A stretch of 64,000 bases of DNA from Amphirosellinia nigrospora (lineage: Eukaryota > Ascomycota > Sordariomycetes > Xylariales > Xylariaceae): assembly GCA_004123355.1 (NCBI GenBank), contig SCHM01000004.1, forward strand, positions 5,855,017 to 5,919,016, read 5' to 3'. Below, piece by piece: positions 10,290 through 22,106 of this stretch. The position numbers and the translations under genes were made by a program. The notes below the pieces were generated by a model that searched no databases, was not told the origin of the DNA, and saw only the letters and a list, made by a program, of their open reading frames with translations. Positions within the stretch are counted from its first letter, which is position 1, and the number at the start of each line of letters is the position of its first letter.

Positions 10290-11821
10290 CTAAATACCAA
10301 AGCATATCTCATGAAGACGTTTTACCACCCTAGTTTTAGGTTTTCCTAGCTCCATAGACTCAACCCAGTCTTCTACGGCCTTGATCATAAACTCATTGTC
10401 GCAATTTTGGACGGCTGCTTCGTAATCCCTCAAATTCGCGTTTGTCTCATCACGCCAGATGTTCACAAATTCCGGCGCATGATGCAACATCTCCTTGATG
10501 TAACAATGTCGCAGCTTCGTCATCTCGAATTGCTGAAGATCCCGGGAGTATGCTGAATGCGGGGGGCCGTCGTTGTCGATGAAATAGTACTGATGGACGG
10601 GTTCATCGAATCGGTCATATGGTTGTCGAAGAAAAGCCGGAAACTGGCATGCTTCATGAAGGGGGAGACATGGAATGCACTGCCAGTCAAGGACACCTGT
10701 GAGTACACCTTCGTCATCTACGAGAATGTTATCGAGCGAGAGACCATCATGGCAAAGGATAGTGCTCGCTTGTTTCGTCGTTGCGCCGTGGGCGAAAGTC
10801 TCCTGTTCAGAACCAGTGGAAGATATTCTAATACAAGAGAGAAATTGCGGCATCAATCTCTCTATTCGTATGGTCAAGTCTAACATGTGTTGCAATGTCT
10901 CCCTTTCGTTCGTATTATCAGCGTTGTTGAGCCGCGAAGTCAGATCTGATGACGCGAACGCCAGCCGAGATCGCATCCAGTCGAATGTCCCGGGGAAAGG
11001 TCCACGGCTACGATCCAAAGTAGCGCGCTGTCCCTAAAAGAACGCCATGGTAACCAGCTCACCAACAACATGAATATGGCCATCGGAGCTGGGACCTTTC
11101 TTGGTAATGCTTCCGATGCCCTCGTAGAACGGTTGACGGAAGGTGGAGATGACGAAGTCGACGATTTGTTTCACAACGCGTTCTTTCGACGCCATGGCCA
11201 CTGACGGCCAACAAGCCGAGAGTGGTTTTCCGTTCAGCTTTGTCATGAGGAGCCATTCATAGCCGATAGAATTGTTTCGAGACGCATCGTAGGCTTTTAC
11301 TTGGGAACAGGCAATTGAGTATGTTGACTAACCCAGTCAAGCGTAGCTACCTCGGCCTCTGTTTTAGTTCGGAGGCAAAGGGGCAAAGAGATACGCATGA
11401 CGAAGGCTTGATTGTCAAAAGACACGTCATACAGCCTACTCAATGAGCCGTTATGAAGCAATTGCACGCTGTAATCGTGGTTGGGGCCGATGGCGGCCTG
11501 GAGTGTCGTAATGATAGACTCAATTGTCGGCTCAACTACCCAGGTCGGGTAGCTGCCCAATTCACGCTTGACCCAGGCTACACCACATGTCGGATCCGCT
11601 CCAAGCCTTGATGGCAATGCAGAGGAGGTATTGGTGTGTGACTCTTGACTTGGCCTAGCACTTGCGACGTTTGAAACCCCAGTTGGAGGGTGCGATTGTG
11701 GTGTTAAGCTCTCTTCAAGGTCACCATCTTGACTAGGCTCGTCACCAAATAGGGAATCGTATGAAGGCGACCGTCTCAGCTGCCGGTCCTCTTCTTCTCC
11801 TCCTTCCCGGATGTTGATCAT
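10290..11821 (-). CDS. Aminoglycoside phosphotransferase (APH)-fold kinase family protein
   Basis: Start chosen at ATG 11821 (MINIREGGEEED). The N-terminal 100 residues are acidic and Ser/Thr-rich. The kinase-like domain follows: a nucleotide-binding N-lobe (VQLLHNGSLSRLYDVSF, AFVMRISLP) and then the catalytic block CHDGLSLDNILVDDEG with the metal-binding GVLDW. These correspond to the Brenner (HxDxxxxN) and DFG-like motifs of the APH/choline-kinase superfamily. The substrate cannot be told; fungi have many such proteins of unknown role. One base is missing near 11300 (AAG|GTA read as AAGTA). At 11034-11036 there is an in-frame TAG where relatives have tryptophan (expected FFWG). It could be TGG to TAG by one transition. 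With both corrected the length is 510 residues, an exact number of codons. Confidence 0.7.
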
Positions 11822-12548
11822 GATGATCGGGGTCTTTGGAGATAACAACGATATCGAAACAACGAGCAAGCAAAATGCTGCGGATGGCGTTGTTTAATGG
11901 GCGAAATGAAACCAAACTTTCGAAATGAGGTATCGGACCATGCTTCTATTCTAATTATGATGAGCGGATATGGCCTTGAGTCTGGCGGCGAGATTGTCTG
12001 ATTGTTGTGGTTTCTGTAGACTCGGTATTTGGTATAGAAATGGTTTCCTTTTCCATTTTAATCTTGGCTGGCTTCGTTGGCTTGGTAGACTTAGTAGACA
12101 TGGACTTAGTTAGGTAGGAGGTAGGTCTTCACTTATATCTGTTCTGGTGTTGCGTTCTTGCCATATAAAATGTACTTAGGTAGGTACCTGCCTGAGGAAG
12201 CGAGGACTTATACCTTTAGGGTAGTATGTATGTGTGGCGTGTGTGGCGTGTGTAGGTATGGTGTGGCTAGTGGTGCATGGGCACGGACTAAACCAGAGGC
12301 GGTATGGCGCGTTCGCCCACTCTCATCCGTGCTGCCATGCTTCGACTCCACCCTTTCTCTGCTAGCATACCGGGTTGCCAGACCGACTGCTCTTTTTTTA
12401 TCTGATCGTTATTTCTCGCAAAATCTTAAAAAGACCTCGTCTCCATCTCTATACCTACTCAATCCCCATCCCCATCCTCCTCTACCATCTTCTACCAGCT
12501 GCAAGGCTCCTTACCGTCTTTTCTTCACACAAACCGTCATCATCTATC
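11822..12548. promoter_or_regulatory. Shared intergenic region between two divergent genes
   Basis: About 0.7 kb between the kinase-like gene (minus) and malate dehydrogenase (plus). It contains several TAGGTAGG/TACCT motifs at 12110-12190 and a pyrimidine-rich tract at about 12440-12540 just before the MDH start, typical of strongly expressed fungal genes. No TATA box stands out. Confidence 0.4.
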
Positions 12549-13759
12549 ATGTTGGCTACACGAGCTGTATTTGCCGCCGCCAGCGCCGAGCCTTTTCCGC
12601 CTCTGCGCATAACGTAAGTGAATAGTATACTTATAACTCATCTTGTCTCGCCCATGGCCGGCCAATTGCTCACGTCACGCCGCCCGTCGGTGAGAACAGC
12701 TCTCCAAAGTCACCGTCCTCGGTGCTGCCGGCGGTATAGGCCAGCCGCTGTCCCTTCTGTTAAAGCAGAACCCCAGAGTCACCGAGCTTGCTCTGTACGA
12801 TATCCGCGGAGGCCCGGTATGTTGATTGTCGTTCTTGTCATCACCTTGCTACCGCTACTACTCCATTCATATCATGATCCTCGCCTAACATGAGATATGG
12901 ATGGCCAGGTGTTGCTGCCGACATCTCCCACATCAACACCAAGAGCACCGTCAAGGGCTACGAGCCCAGCGCCGCCGGCCTCGCCGCCGCTCTCAAGGGT
13001 AGCGACGTCGTCGTCATCCCCGCCGGCGTACCCCGCAAGCCCGGTATGACCCGTGACGACCTCTTCAACACCAATGCCTCCATTGTTCGTGACCTCGCCA
13101 AGGCCTGTGCCGAGTCCAGCCCCGAGGCCAACATCCTCATCATCGCCAACCCCGTCAACTCGACCGTCCCCATCGTCGCCGAGGTCTTCAAGGGTCGCGG
13201 CGTCTACAACCCCAAGCGTCTTTTCGGAGTTACCACCCTCGATGTCGTGCGTGCCAGTCGTTTCGTCAGTGAAATCAAGGGCACCGACCCCGCCGACGAG
13301 CGTATTACCGTCGTCGGTGGCCACTCAGGTGTCACCATCGTTCCCTTGTTCAGCCAGAGCAACCACCCCGACCTGACCTCCGATGCCGAGCTCGTCAAGC
13401 GTGTCCAGTTCGGTGGTGACGAGGTCGTCAAGGCCAAAGATGGTGCCGGCTCCGCCACTCTCTCCATGGCCATGGCTGGTGCCCGCATGACCGACGCTGT
13501 GCTGCGCGCCGCCCAGGGCGAGAAGGGCGTCGTCGAGCCCTCGTTCGTCGACAGCCCTCTCTACAAGGATCAGGGCATCGACTTCTTTGCCTCCAAAGTC
13601 GAACTCGGCCCCAACGGCGTCGAGAAGATTCTCCCCGTCGGCGAGGTCGATGCCAATGAGCAGAAGCTCCTCGAGGCTTGCCTGGGCGACCTCAAGAAGA
13701 ACATTGCTAAGGGTGTGTCTTTCGTCGAGGCCAACCCCCGAAGTAAAACCACAGCATGA
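12549..13759 (+). CDS. Malate dehydrogenase, mitochondrial
   Basis: Catalyses malate + NAD+ to oxaloacetate + NADH in the TCA cycle. Exons: 12549-12613, 12700-12816 and 12909-13759. The N-terminus ([13 protein letters not shown], continuing AFSASAHN) is Arg/Ala/Ser-rich and fits a mitochondrial targeting peptide. The Rossmann motif [19 protein letters not shown] follows, then the substrate-binding/catalytic regions [26 protein letters not shown] and VVGGHSG with the catalytic histidine. The C-terminus [12 protein letters not shown] is typical. Two single bases appear lost: one C in the CCC run near 12585 (restoring the SARAFS reading) and one G at the exon 2 donor (12816/12817). Restoring them gives 344 residues, the normal size. 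Long antisense frames over this gene are composition shadows. Confidence 0.93.
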
Positions 13760-14190
13760 TATCACATACTTTAGAAAAAGAGGCGGCATGGCAGCGGGCG
13801 TCTCGTGCAATAGACTCGTAAGTCGATCTTAACAAAATTTGGGAACGGGCAACGGGTCGGTGGCTGGGCTACCTTGGATGGAATTGGGCCTGGGTTGACT
13901 ATTCTGGGGTCGTAAAATTCACGACCCTTCTGGTGTCGGTACTGCTTATGCATTATGAAACCGGATGATAATGATCACTCCATTTCCGTCTTGGACCTTC
14001 CGAACTGTATGATAGATGAATGCAAGAATATACCACTTATTGTCCTTGGCCCCTATGTCTCGATTACCAAGCATAATCACATCAGCGACTACTATCCTAC
14101 ACCATTTCAGCATCGTGCTTAACCCACATTGGTCGACCAACACATCTATTATGTAGCTACGCCGGTCATGGACTTCTGCTATTTGCTTCC
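13760..14190. other. Intergenic, convergent 3' ends
   Basis: Between the 3' ends of malate dehydrogenase and the CofD-like gene. Nothing else recognisable. Confidence 0.5.
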
Positions 14191-16137
14191 TTACTGCCCG
14201 CTCGTATTCCGCCTGCTCCTCGCCATCTCGGCCTTGCCTATGACGGCCTCCAGGGCACCCACGAGCCCAGCCTCGTCGTACCGGAGCACGCCGTCCACCT
14301 GCCGTCGGCCATATACACGCACCGAATCGACGCCCAGGGCCGCGAGCTCGGCCCTGTCGACCCTGGGCGCACCCTCGCCCTCGAGATAGATGAGGTGCGT
14401 CACATAGTCGTGTACCGAGAACACGTCCGAGCCGTCGTGATCGACCTGTAAACTAGGACCTGGCTGCTCGATCGCGCTGGGCGCATCCGGAAAGCCCGTG
14501 GGATTGGAGGTGGGGTGGCCATCATCATGTGCGGGGCGTGCGCGGCCGCGCGTCTCGCTCTCGGCACACGCACGCGCGATGGCGCGCACGAAATCGGCGG
14601 CCGTCAGAGCGCGTGCGCCGCTCGGCCCCGTCTCGCGGTCGAGCGACGAGTTCAAGATGAGGATCTTGTGGCGCACGTGGGGCGCGCGGATGGCGGCGCC
14701 GACGCCGCGGAGGATCAGGCTGGGCACGAGCGAGGTGTAGAGCGACCCGATGCTGTAGACGACGGTGCGGGCCGCCGCGATGCTCGAGAGGACCTTTGGG
14801 TTGGCCACGGGGTAGATCTCGTGCCCGTACGGGTTGATGTACCAGATGCGCGAGATGCGCGATGGTAGGTCGTCGGTGCCGGGCGATGGGGACTTGGTGA
14901 AGGTGATGTATTGTTTCCGTAACGAGGGTAGAGAGCCCGGTAGCGTGGCGTCTTCTATGCGGTCGTGCGCCTCGGTTTCACGTAGCACGGTTTGTGCGTC
15001 TTCCAGGGTGAAGAGTCTCGGTTGTGGTAGTGGCGTTGTTGTGGAGGTCGGGGTAAAGATGGTGGGAGTAGCGAGAGATGATGATGAAGGGCCTTCCGCT
15101 GCTACCATGGACGCCGTCGTCGTATCCCCGGTGTCGGGCAGGCTGGTCGGCGCCGAGGGGTGGGAGATGGCGTTCTGTCCGGTGATCTGTGAACCGTCCT
15201 CCAGCCCTGCACTGATGTGGTGTGTGAAGTTGCTGTTGATGGCTGGGAGGGTTGCTACTGCTGGCGGGACGGCGCAGATGGTGGAGAGGAGATAGATGGC
15301 CGATTCTAGAGATCCTGTGAAGAGTCGTGCACTGTTCCCCTGGTTAGATTGGGACAAGTGAATCAACCACAACATACCCAGTCAAGAATAAGTTCCCAAT
15401 ACTCGCCTTAGCAAAGTTAAAGACAGAGCTAGGCCGCGCCCGCTTCACGATCTCCATATTGGTATGGTTGAAGATGGAGCGGATGAGCTCCCGCTTCTCG
15501 GTCGATATATCGACCCATAGCGTGTGGCGACCCTCGACGATGTCCAGCCACTCTATGCGTGCCGACGAAGCGTCGGACGAGAGACGATGGTTGAAGAGGG
15601 ATTTCAACGATGCCCTTTCTCCGTCGGTGTCTGACGGGGGGATCAGACGGACCAGGCGGCCTATCACGATCAGTGGTGGTGAAGCATGAAAACGATAGAA
15701 GACCGGAGGTGGTTAATAGGGATAGTGATAGGGGTATGGATAGATATAGACTTACTTCGTACATCGCCTATGCCTGTTTTTTATTTTCATGTTAATGAAA
15801 TGAGTGACAGTAGACGCATAATCGGGAAGGTAAGGAGTGAGAGTAAGAGTGAGAGGGAGAGTGAGTGAGTGAGTGAGCGAGCGAGTGAGTCTGTATGATG
15901 TATGTATGTATGTAAGTGAAAACAAGCAATTGATGATGAGTAGAGCGAACTACCTAATGAACTCACCCGGCCCCCGAAAACCCGAATCAGCTCAGAACTA
16001 CTACCACCATTATCGCTGATGGGGATGACATGTTGCAGAGTGCAGCCGCGACTCTCACGCAGCCTCTCGAAGACGTCTACTAGGCTATTCGTCGCTGTGC
16101 CGCCGCCGAAGACGACGATGCCCTTGGGCGTGTCCAT
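14191..16137 (-). CDS. CofD-like / UPF0052 family protein
   Basis: Exons: 16137-15967, a microexon 15773-15756 (18 nt), 15660-15378 and 15331-14191. Exon 1 encodes the phosphate-binding glycine loop IVVFGGGTATNSLVDVF and the PISDNGGSSSELIR motif of the CofD/YvcK fold. The microexon supplies GIGDVR. Exon 3 continues with RLVRLIPPS and ends in ASIGNLFLTG, and exon 4 opens with ARLFTGSLESAIYLL. One C is probably missing at the end of exon 1 (near 15968). With it, the exons total 1,614 nt, giving 537 residues. Relatives in archaea transfer phospholactate to cofactor F420 precursors, and bacterial YvcK regulates cell-wall metabolism. The fungal role is not established and no F420 pathway is expected. 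Intron 1 (193 nt) contains GA/GT simple repeats. Confidence 0.82.
15836..15893. repeat. GA/GT-rich simple repeat inside an intron
   Basis: Runs of GAGT/GTGA units (GAGTGAGTGAGTGAG and similar) within intron 1 of the CofD-like gene, followed by a short TGTATGTA run. Confidence 0.7.
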
Positions 16138-16659
16138 CTTCTTTTTCTATCCTCACGCTGATACGACGATGACGAAAAACTCTCAATTTCCAAGGTTCCA
16201 AGTTACCTACCCCCATGTACTGTAGTAGCTGGCGTGGTATTTATCCGTCCAAAGAGGTCATTGCGAGTCGATCTAGGTAGGTAAGGTACCTATGTACGGA
16301 TCTGGGTGAGGATACTACATAGATTAGGTAGGTACCTAGGTAGTTCATCTGGTGCAACATCCCCGGTTAATGCATATCCAGACTAACGAGCACGCCAGGC
16401 CCCGAATTGAATGCAGAGTACGTGGTTTTGAAGCCGCGAATTGAATTCGAAAATTAATATCTAGCCAATAATTTATTCACATTCATCCATCGGATACAAA
16501 CAAAAAGGCCGGATCGATTTTAAATGTAGGCTGTCTAACTCTAGCATATGCATACACGTCTATGTCGCAGCACCTCTCCGCGTGCTTTTTGTGGTGCACG
16601 GCTGGTCCGGCTCAGGAGGTCGAACAATATAACCACTACTGTGATGATGTGATAGGCGT
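16138..16659. other. Intergenic
   Basis: Lies upstream of the CofD-like gene and downstream of Spf1 (both minus strand). Contains clustered TAGGTAGGTACCT palindromes at 16270-16345. No gene. Confidence 0.5.
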
Positions 16660-19600
16660 TCACCGATTACCCCCAGCCCACGCCTGAATCTTTTGTCTTC
16701 GCTCCTCGACTTTCTTCTCGAATTCCTCCACCTTGGCCAGCCGCTTCCGCTCGTCTTCGGCGTCTTTCAATGCCTGCTCGACCGCTTTCCGGTCCTGCTC
16801 GCGCTTCAGCTGGTCTGGCCGCCTGATGGCGATATCACGAGGACGTAGTCGCTAAACAAGCGCTTAAGCACTACCTCAATTACCCAGCAACCCACGTAGT
16901 CGAGGATCATGACCGCCGTCATGGTCATCTTGAACTCGTCGCTGAATTTGACTAGCTTCATCTGCTCATTGATCTCGGGAATGAACTCGGTGGAGCAGCG
17001 AGAAGGCGATCGCCGTCACCCCGACGATGCCCAAAACATGCCCCTGTTCTCCGACAGGGACTCCCGGAAAGGTCGGCCCTGGTAGTTGACAGCAAACGTA
17101 GAGATCTGTTGGATGAGCTGTAAGAGATACACGGCACTGTTCAGCAGGGACGGTGCGAACTCGGCCTCGAGATCGACTATCTCGGAACGCCTACATCATC
17201 TCGTCAGTAAACGTATCCCAAAGTTTTGGACACGACGAGTGGGAGAAACCTACGGCGCAAGCCTATCACAGAATCGGGCATATAGATCAAGGTAACGATA
17301 TGTAACAGCAAACTGACCAGAATCGACCCAATATATGTAGGTTGAAGATATTGGGCTGGGGTCGTTCTTTCGAGAGGCCTTCGACCGACTTGGCGCGGGA
17401 GAGGGACAGGAAGCAGACGCTCATAAGCATGCCGCTGATGGTGATCTGACCATCTCCGAATTTGATGCCCTCGAGATAAAGGACGCTTAGGCTGTAGGCG
17501 CTGATGAGACAGTGTGAGAGCCAAGATCTTGTACATCTGGATGGTGGCGACAAGCGTGCAACGACCCTGGCGAATAATGTTGGGGATGGCGATGACGTTG
17601 CGTAACTTGCTCGTGAATGGTGCGGCCACAGAGGCGTCGCCCAGCTTGAGCGCGGGGGGTTCGTCGTCACCCAACTCTTGTTCCATCATGGCGCTGGTCA
17701 TCTTATCGGCAAAGCCAGCCGCCTTGTTCATCGTCTCCTGTTGTTTGGATAGACGAGCGTTGGCTTGTGAAGGCTGCTGAGTTACGGCAGTAGACGCAAG
17801 GCCTTCGGTGCTGTACCCGTTCATTTTAGCGTACGCTTCGGCCGTCGTACCTTTCTTCTGCGCTTCTCGTTCGATTGCCTTTTGGTAATGAGGGTTGGAA
17901 GGTCCAGGCGGGTACAGGTGGGCGATCATGACGGGCACGGGGGGTGCGGGCTGGTTGAATCGTTGCATGAGCTCGACCTGTTTTTGGTACAACTCCTTCA
18001 TCTTGGTATTGCGCGCGTGTTCGGAGATCCTGTTCAAGTCGTCCTGCGTCCCGTTAAGCAAGGCAACACCAATATGGGCCTGCTTCAAAGCGCCGACATC
18101 ATTAGTACGTCTCCGGCCATGAGCGTGAAATAGCCCATGTCTTTGAGGCCAAGCAGAATCTCCTCCTTCTGCTTGGGAGAAACACGCGCATATACCCAGG
18201 TATGGCGGAGCAGGGACCGCCACGCGCTCATGTTGTCCTTGAACTGAGTTAACGCGTAGCCTGTAACACATATGTCCTTGGACTCGAGAATCTCGGGGTC
18301 GATAGGTTTGGATGCGTCCACATCGATGTGCACCAGGTCGTCCACACTACGCCAGACCAGTCGCCGACCCCCGTCATTCTTCTCGGGCGCATCGAGAATG
18401 AGCACGTCCCGGTCTACTATTTCGACCTCACGCGCCACGTGGACGGCCGTAAGCGGGTTGTCTCCGGTAATCATCACAACCGGTGGCTACTTTCATTCAA
18501 CATCTGGACAGCCTGTTTCGCATCATCCTTCAAGGGGCACTGAAGTACCAGGAAACCGGCAAAGGTTAGATCTGCCTCGACCTTTTCCCGTTTCAGATCG
18601 TTGATCTTCCCAGAACCCAGCTCATTGTCCACGGCCAACTGCTTGTAAGCGAGAGCGAGGACACGAGAACCTCGTCGAGTGAAGTACTTGTACGTCTCTT
18701 CGTAATCTGCGGGCACTGTCACCAACATCTTCATAATGGTCTCGGGGGCTCCCTTGACGCCGACAAAAGTGCCCCGTGTCTTCCGGCCCGTCTGGGGATC
18801 GACGGCATTGACCGTAGCCACGGAGCTCTGCCGTTTCAAGGCAGAGGAGAACTGGAAACGACGTTTGATTTGGACGGTCCCGACAGTTCCATTGGCACCA
18901 GCAGCGACAGTGGCCGTCTTGGCGGCAAGGATATCATTCTTGCCCAGACTCCATCCGAGGGCAGTCAAAGTTGCCTTTTCCATAGGGTCACCCACAACGT
19001 CACCTTCGTCAAGTTTCACGAGAGCATGGGCTGTCGCGAGTACGAGGGTCGTCTCCATCCCGGCCTTTGTAACAGGGGTCATGTGGCTGTGGGCACCGTT
19101 GGCTTCACGAGGTGTGTCGGTGCCGCTGTGACCCAGTCCTAGACCAGCGATGCCTTCGACGACGAGATCCTCGCCAGTCAACGTACCCGTCTTGTCGAAG
19201 CAGGCTATGTCGATACGGCCGGCGAAGGGAATTCGGAACGGCTCGGTACAGAAGATGGCGTACTTGGCAAGGGCAGCTAGACTGGTGTTGACAGCGAGAC
19301 TGAGTTCCATGGGGAGTTCAGGAGGAACGACACTAGTGACGATCAAGACACAGTCGAGGAGAAGCTTGGATCGCTTGCGGTCCTTCTTGACGCCCTCGTC
19401 CCATACATACCATGAGGCAGCCAGGGCAAAGATCAAGAGGAACAAGATGAAGAGCAGGGCTTCGGCGTTGTTGGCCGAGACCCGTTCGGTCGAGTAGATC
19501 ATGGTGCGGACCAGGCTGCCTTGCGACGTCTCGAAGCCCGTCTTCATAACGACGGCCATGACCCCATTGTCGGGCGGGGCGGGGACACCCGAGGCGAGCT

Positions 19601-20690
19601 TCGGCTTCTCCTCGTCAGGATTTCCATGGGTCACCTGAAGCACCTTGGTGCCGCCCCACAGGAAAGCATTCTTATCCAGGCCCTCGGGATCGATGGGCGC
19701 ATGGCCGGGCCGCAGCTGGATCGAGTCTTTAAGCAGCGGGTACTCTCGCCGGACAGCATGGCCTCGTTGACGATGGCGGTCCCTTGAACGAGAAGCATGT
19801 CACAGGCTACGCCGCTGTCCTCCTTGGTACGTCCGACGGAGACCAGGTCCCGGGCACCAGCTTGTCGCTGTGGATCTCGGACCACCTGCCCAAGCGGTAC
19901 ACCCACATGTCGTAGGCTTGATGCTCATGCCACGGAACTCGGTGAGGGTCCTCTGGCGCTGCCAGACGACGGTGCTCTCGAAGACGACGAGCATGAAGAG
20001 CGTGAAGAGGGAATAGTACCAATACTCGTCGAGCATCCAGAGGCCGACGCAGAAGATCTGGAAGACGAAGAAGGGGGCGACGGCATGTTCCTTGAAGAGC
20101 TCGGTGAAGGTGGGCACGGGGATATCGAAGGTGTTGGTGCCGTAGTACTGCTCGAGCCTCGACAGCTCAGCGGCCGTGGTGACGCCCCGAGACGCCTGGA
20201 ACTTGTCGAGGCGGGGTGTCGGTTCGGCATCGATCTCGTAGGTCAGCGGGCTGAAGGATTGCCGGTCGGGGTCGTAGAGAAAGCGGCGCTTCTGGAAGAG
20301 GAAAGAGAGTGTCGTCTGGTCATTGATTTTTTGACGAGCGAGGGTGCAGATCTCGGCCGAGCCGGCGTTCACGACGGGAATGATCTTGATGAGGCGGGCA
20401 CCTGCCAGGTCCTTGGCCTTGGTGGCGGTGAAGGCGGCCTTAAAGTCGACGCTCCAGTTGGTGCTCAACCACACAAGGCTCTGGAGGGTAATGATGGTGC
20501 CGCACCAAACGAATGTCCACTCGGACGAGGAGATGTGCTTCTCGTACAGCTCGGGGGTATAGTAATAGCGGGCGAAGATGGGCCACAGGATGGCAAAGGG
20601 CCAGACGTAGGCGTGGAGATAAAGGGGAAGCGGGGACAAGAGCTGGGCGCTCTTGATCTGGGCGTTGTCGACGAGGGGCGGGGCCGCCAT
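16660..20690 (-). CDS. SPF1: P5A-type ATPase Spf1 (ER transmembrane-helix dislocase), frameshifted
   Basis: P5A ATPases sit in the ER membrane and extract mis-targeted transmembrane helices. The start MAAPPLVDNAQIKSAQLL and the early hydrophobic segments match the family. Other motifs in order are the P5A signature PPELPMELS in M4, the phosphorylation site DKTGTLT, the nucleotide-domain KGAPE, the TGDNPLTA motif, the hinge AGDGTNDVGALKQ (after restoring one G) and the C-terminal membrane helices. The cytosolic tail is charged, ending ERRQKIQAWAGGNR. One intron, 17191-17253, joins AP to RSEIVDLEAEF. Single bases are missing in runs near 19916, 19850, 19739, 18481, 18109 and 16845, with further slips between 17280 and 17530 and around 17000. 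Corrected length is about 1,320 residues, the family norm. A 345-codon antisense frame over 19797-20834 is a shadow. Confidence 0.92.
17191..17253 (-). other. Single intron of the SPF1 gene
   Basis: 63 nt, donor GTAGGT and acceptor ATGTAG. It joins the last membrane-domain segments in frame. Confidence 0.75.
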
Positions 20691-22106
20691 GATGGCGATA
20701 CGGCGCGGTGCGGTGTGATGCGATGCGATCGATTTCGGAGGCGGGTGGCGACGGCGAGCGACGGCGAGAAGGGGGAATGTAGTCGTTATATCGAGTCGAC
20801 GCTCATAAGGAGACGAGGGAAGCCCCTACCATAAGTAGAAGCAGAAGTAGAAAGGACGAGAAGGTAACGGGAGTAGTTGGTAGAAGAGACAAACAGGCAA
20901 GACCGACGATGACGATGGTCGACGGACTAAGGTAGATAGATTAGATTGGATACCTATGTATGTAAGTGCTGTAGAATAAAATGTGCCTGGCATGTGGCGT
21001 ATGTGTCCCCTCAAATTCAAAGACGTATAGGTACGCTAGACCACATGCATATCTTGCAAAAGGTAATGGAAGGAGTAAGATGCTGGTGGATCTGATACAG
21101 ATCTGATACAGTATGAATATGTGTACTGTATTTAGTGGCATAGGTAAGGGTAAGGTTAGTACGTATGGCTTGCGGCTGAAGCCTCGACCCTGAGTATACG
21201 TTTTTCCCTTTCTAATTCTCTAACTATTTTTTTTATTTTTTGGGGGTTTTCTGTTTTGGTCCGCCTAGACACCAATCTTACTCCTTTGGGGCTGAGAAGC
21301 CCCACATAAGTTGATTGATTAGGCCAGCCCTGGGTCGTGCAGGTGGATATCCCCCCCAACACTTAAGCATTGATGCAAGATGTAGTGTATAAACGTTGCG
21401 GGAGGCCAAACAGAACAGTTAGGTACCTAGTTTAAGCAGTCCCAATTATAAGTTCGAGTCATTAGCAGTATTGACCACCCAAAATAGAGGCAATTGCAAT
21501 TAGCAATTGTTGGATTTAGTAGGTCACAGTGTGTTCTGTGGGACGTGGCTAGTAGCCTAGTAGCTATGGCTCTGGTGGCTATCTGATTTCTAGGTAGGAA
21601 AGACTAGAGGGTGTATACAAATCTAACTAGATTTAAGAGCTATGTGAAGTTTTTGACTCGAAAAGGCTACCTAGGTAGTTACAGATTGAGATACGAAAAC
21701 TTGATACTGCAAATTCGTTACGCATTCGACGACCTGTTGCTATTGCCACGAGGCTCTTTTACATATGAATTTCTTGTATTTTTGTCCTGGCTGTAGTAAG
21801 TCGGTGGCAGCCCCTTTTGATTTCTTCTGCTAGATCAATTTTTAATCCCACTATTTACTGCTGCTTCGAATTTTGTTAGGAGCCATTGAGTTTAAACAAC
21901 TATATAGGCTAGTGTACTATACCAACCCTTTTGCGAGCTGTAGTCGAAGCTTCATGATAGGTAAGTCACCGAATCCCCACACGAGATAAAGTAAGAAGTA
22001 AAAAAACCTGAAATTTCCCATGTCCAAAACTATTAACTCCGCGGTACTATAAGTGCACCATGATATATATATATAAACAGGGCCCCCTTTATGACTGAGG
22101 CAGTAT
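20691..22106. other. Intergenic, SPF1 upstream region
   Basis: 1.4 kb with no supported gene. The first 150 bases upstream of SPF1 are likely 5' UTR/promoter. Further out are T-rich tracts (21228-21242) and scattered TACCTAGGTA motifs (21421, 21590 and 21668). Confidence 0.5.

Noticed and set aside
12872-13810. Antisense open frames of 150 and 161 codons over malate dehydrogenase
   Set aside because: Gly/Asp/Val-rich complements of biased codons; no independent support.
2266-20690. Frameshifted genes as pseudogenes caused by repeat-induced point mutation
   Set aside because: RIP makes C-to-T transitions, not single-base run deletions; codons around the breaks are conserved and essential genes are affected equally.
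19797-20834. 345-codon plus-strand open frame
   Set aside because: Lies antisense over the clear Spf1 N-terminal coding region; a composition shadow of a GC-rich gene.
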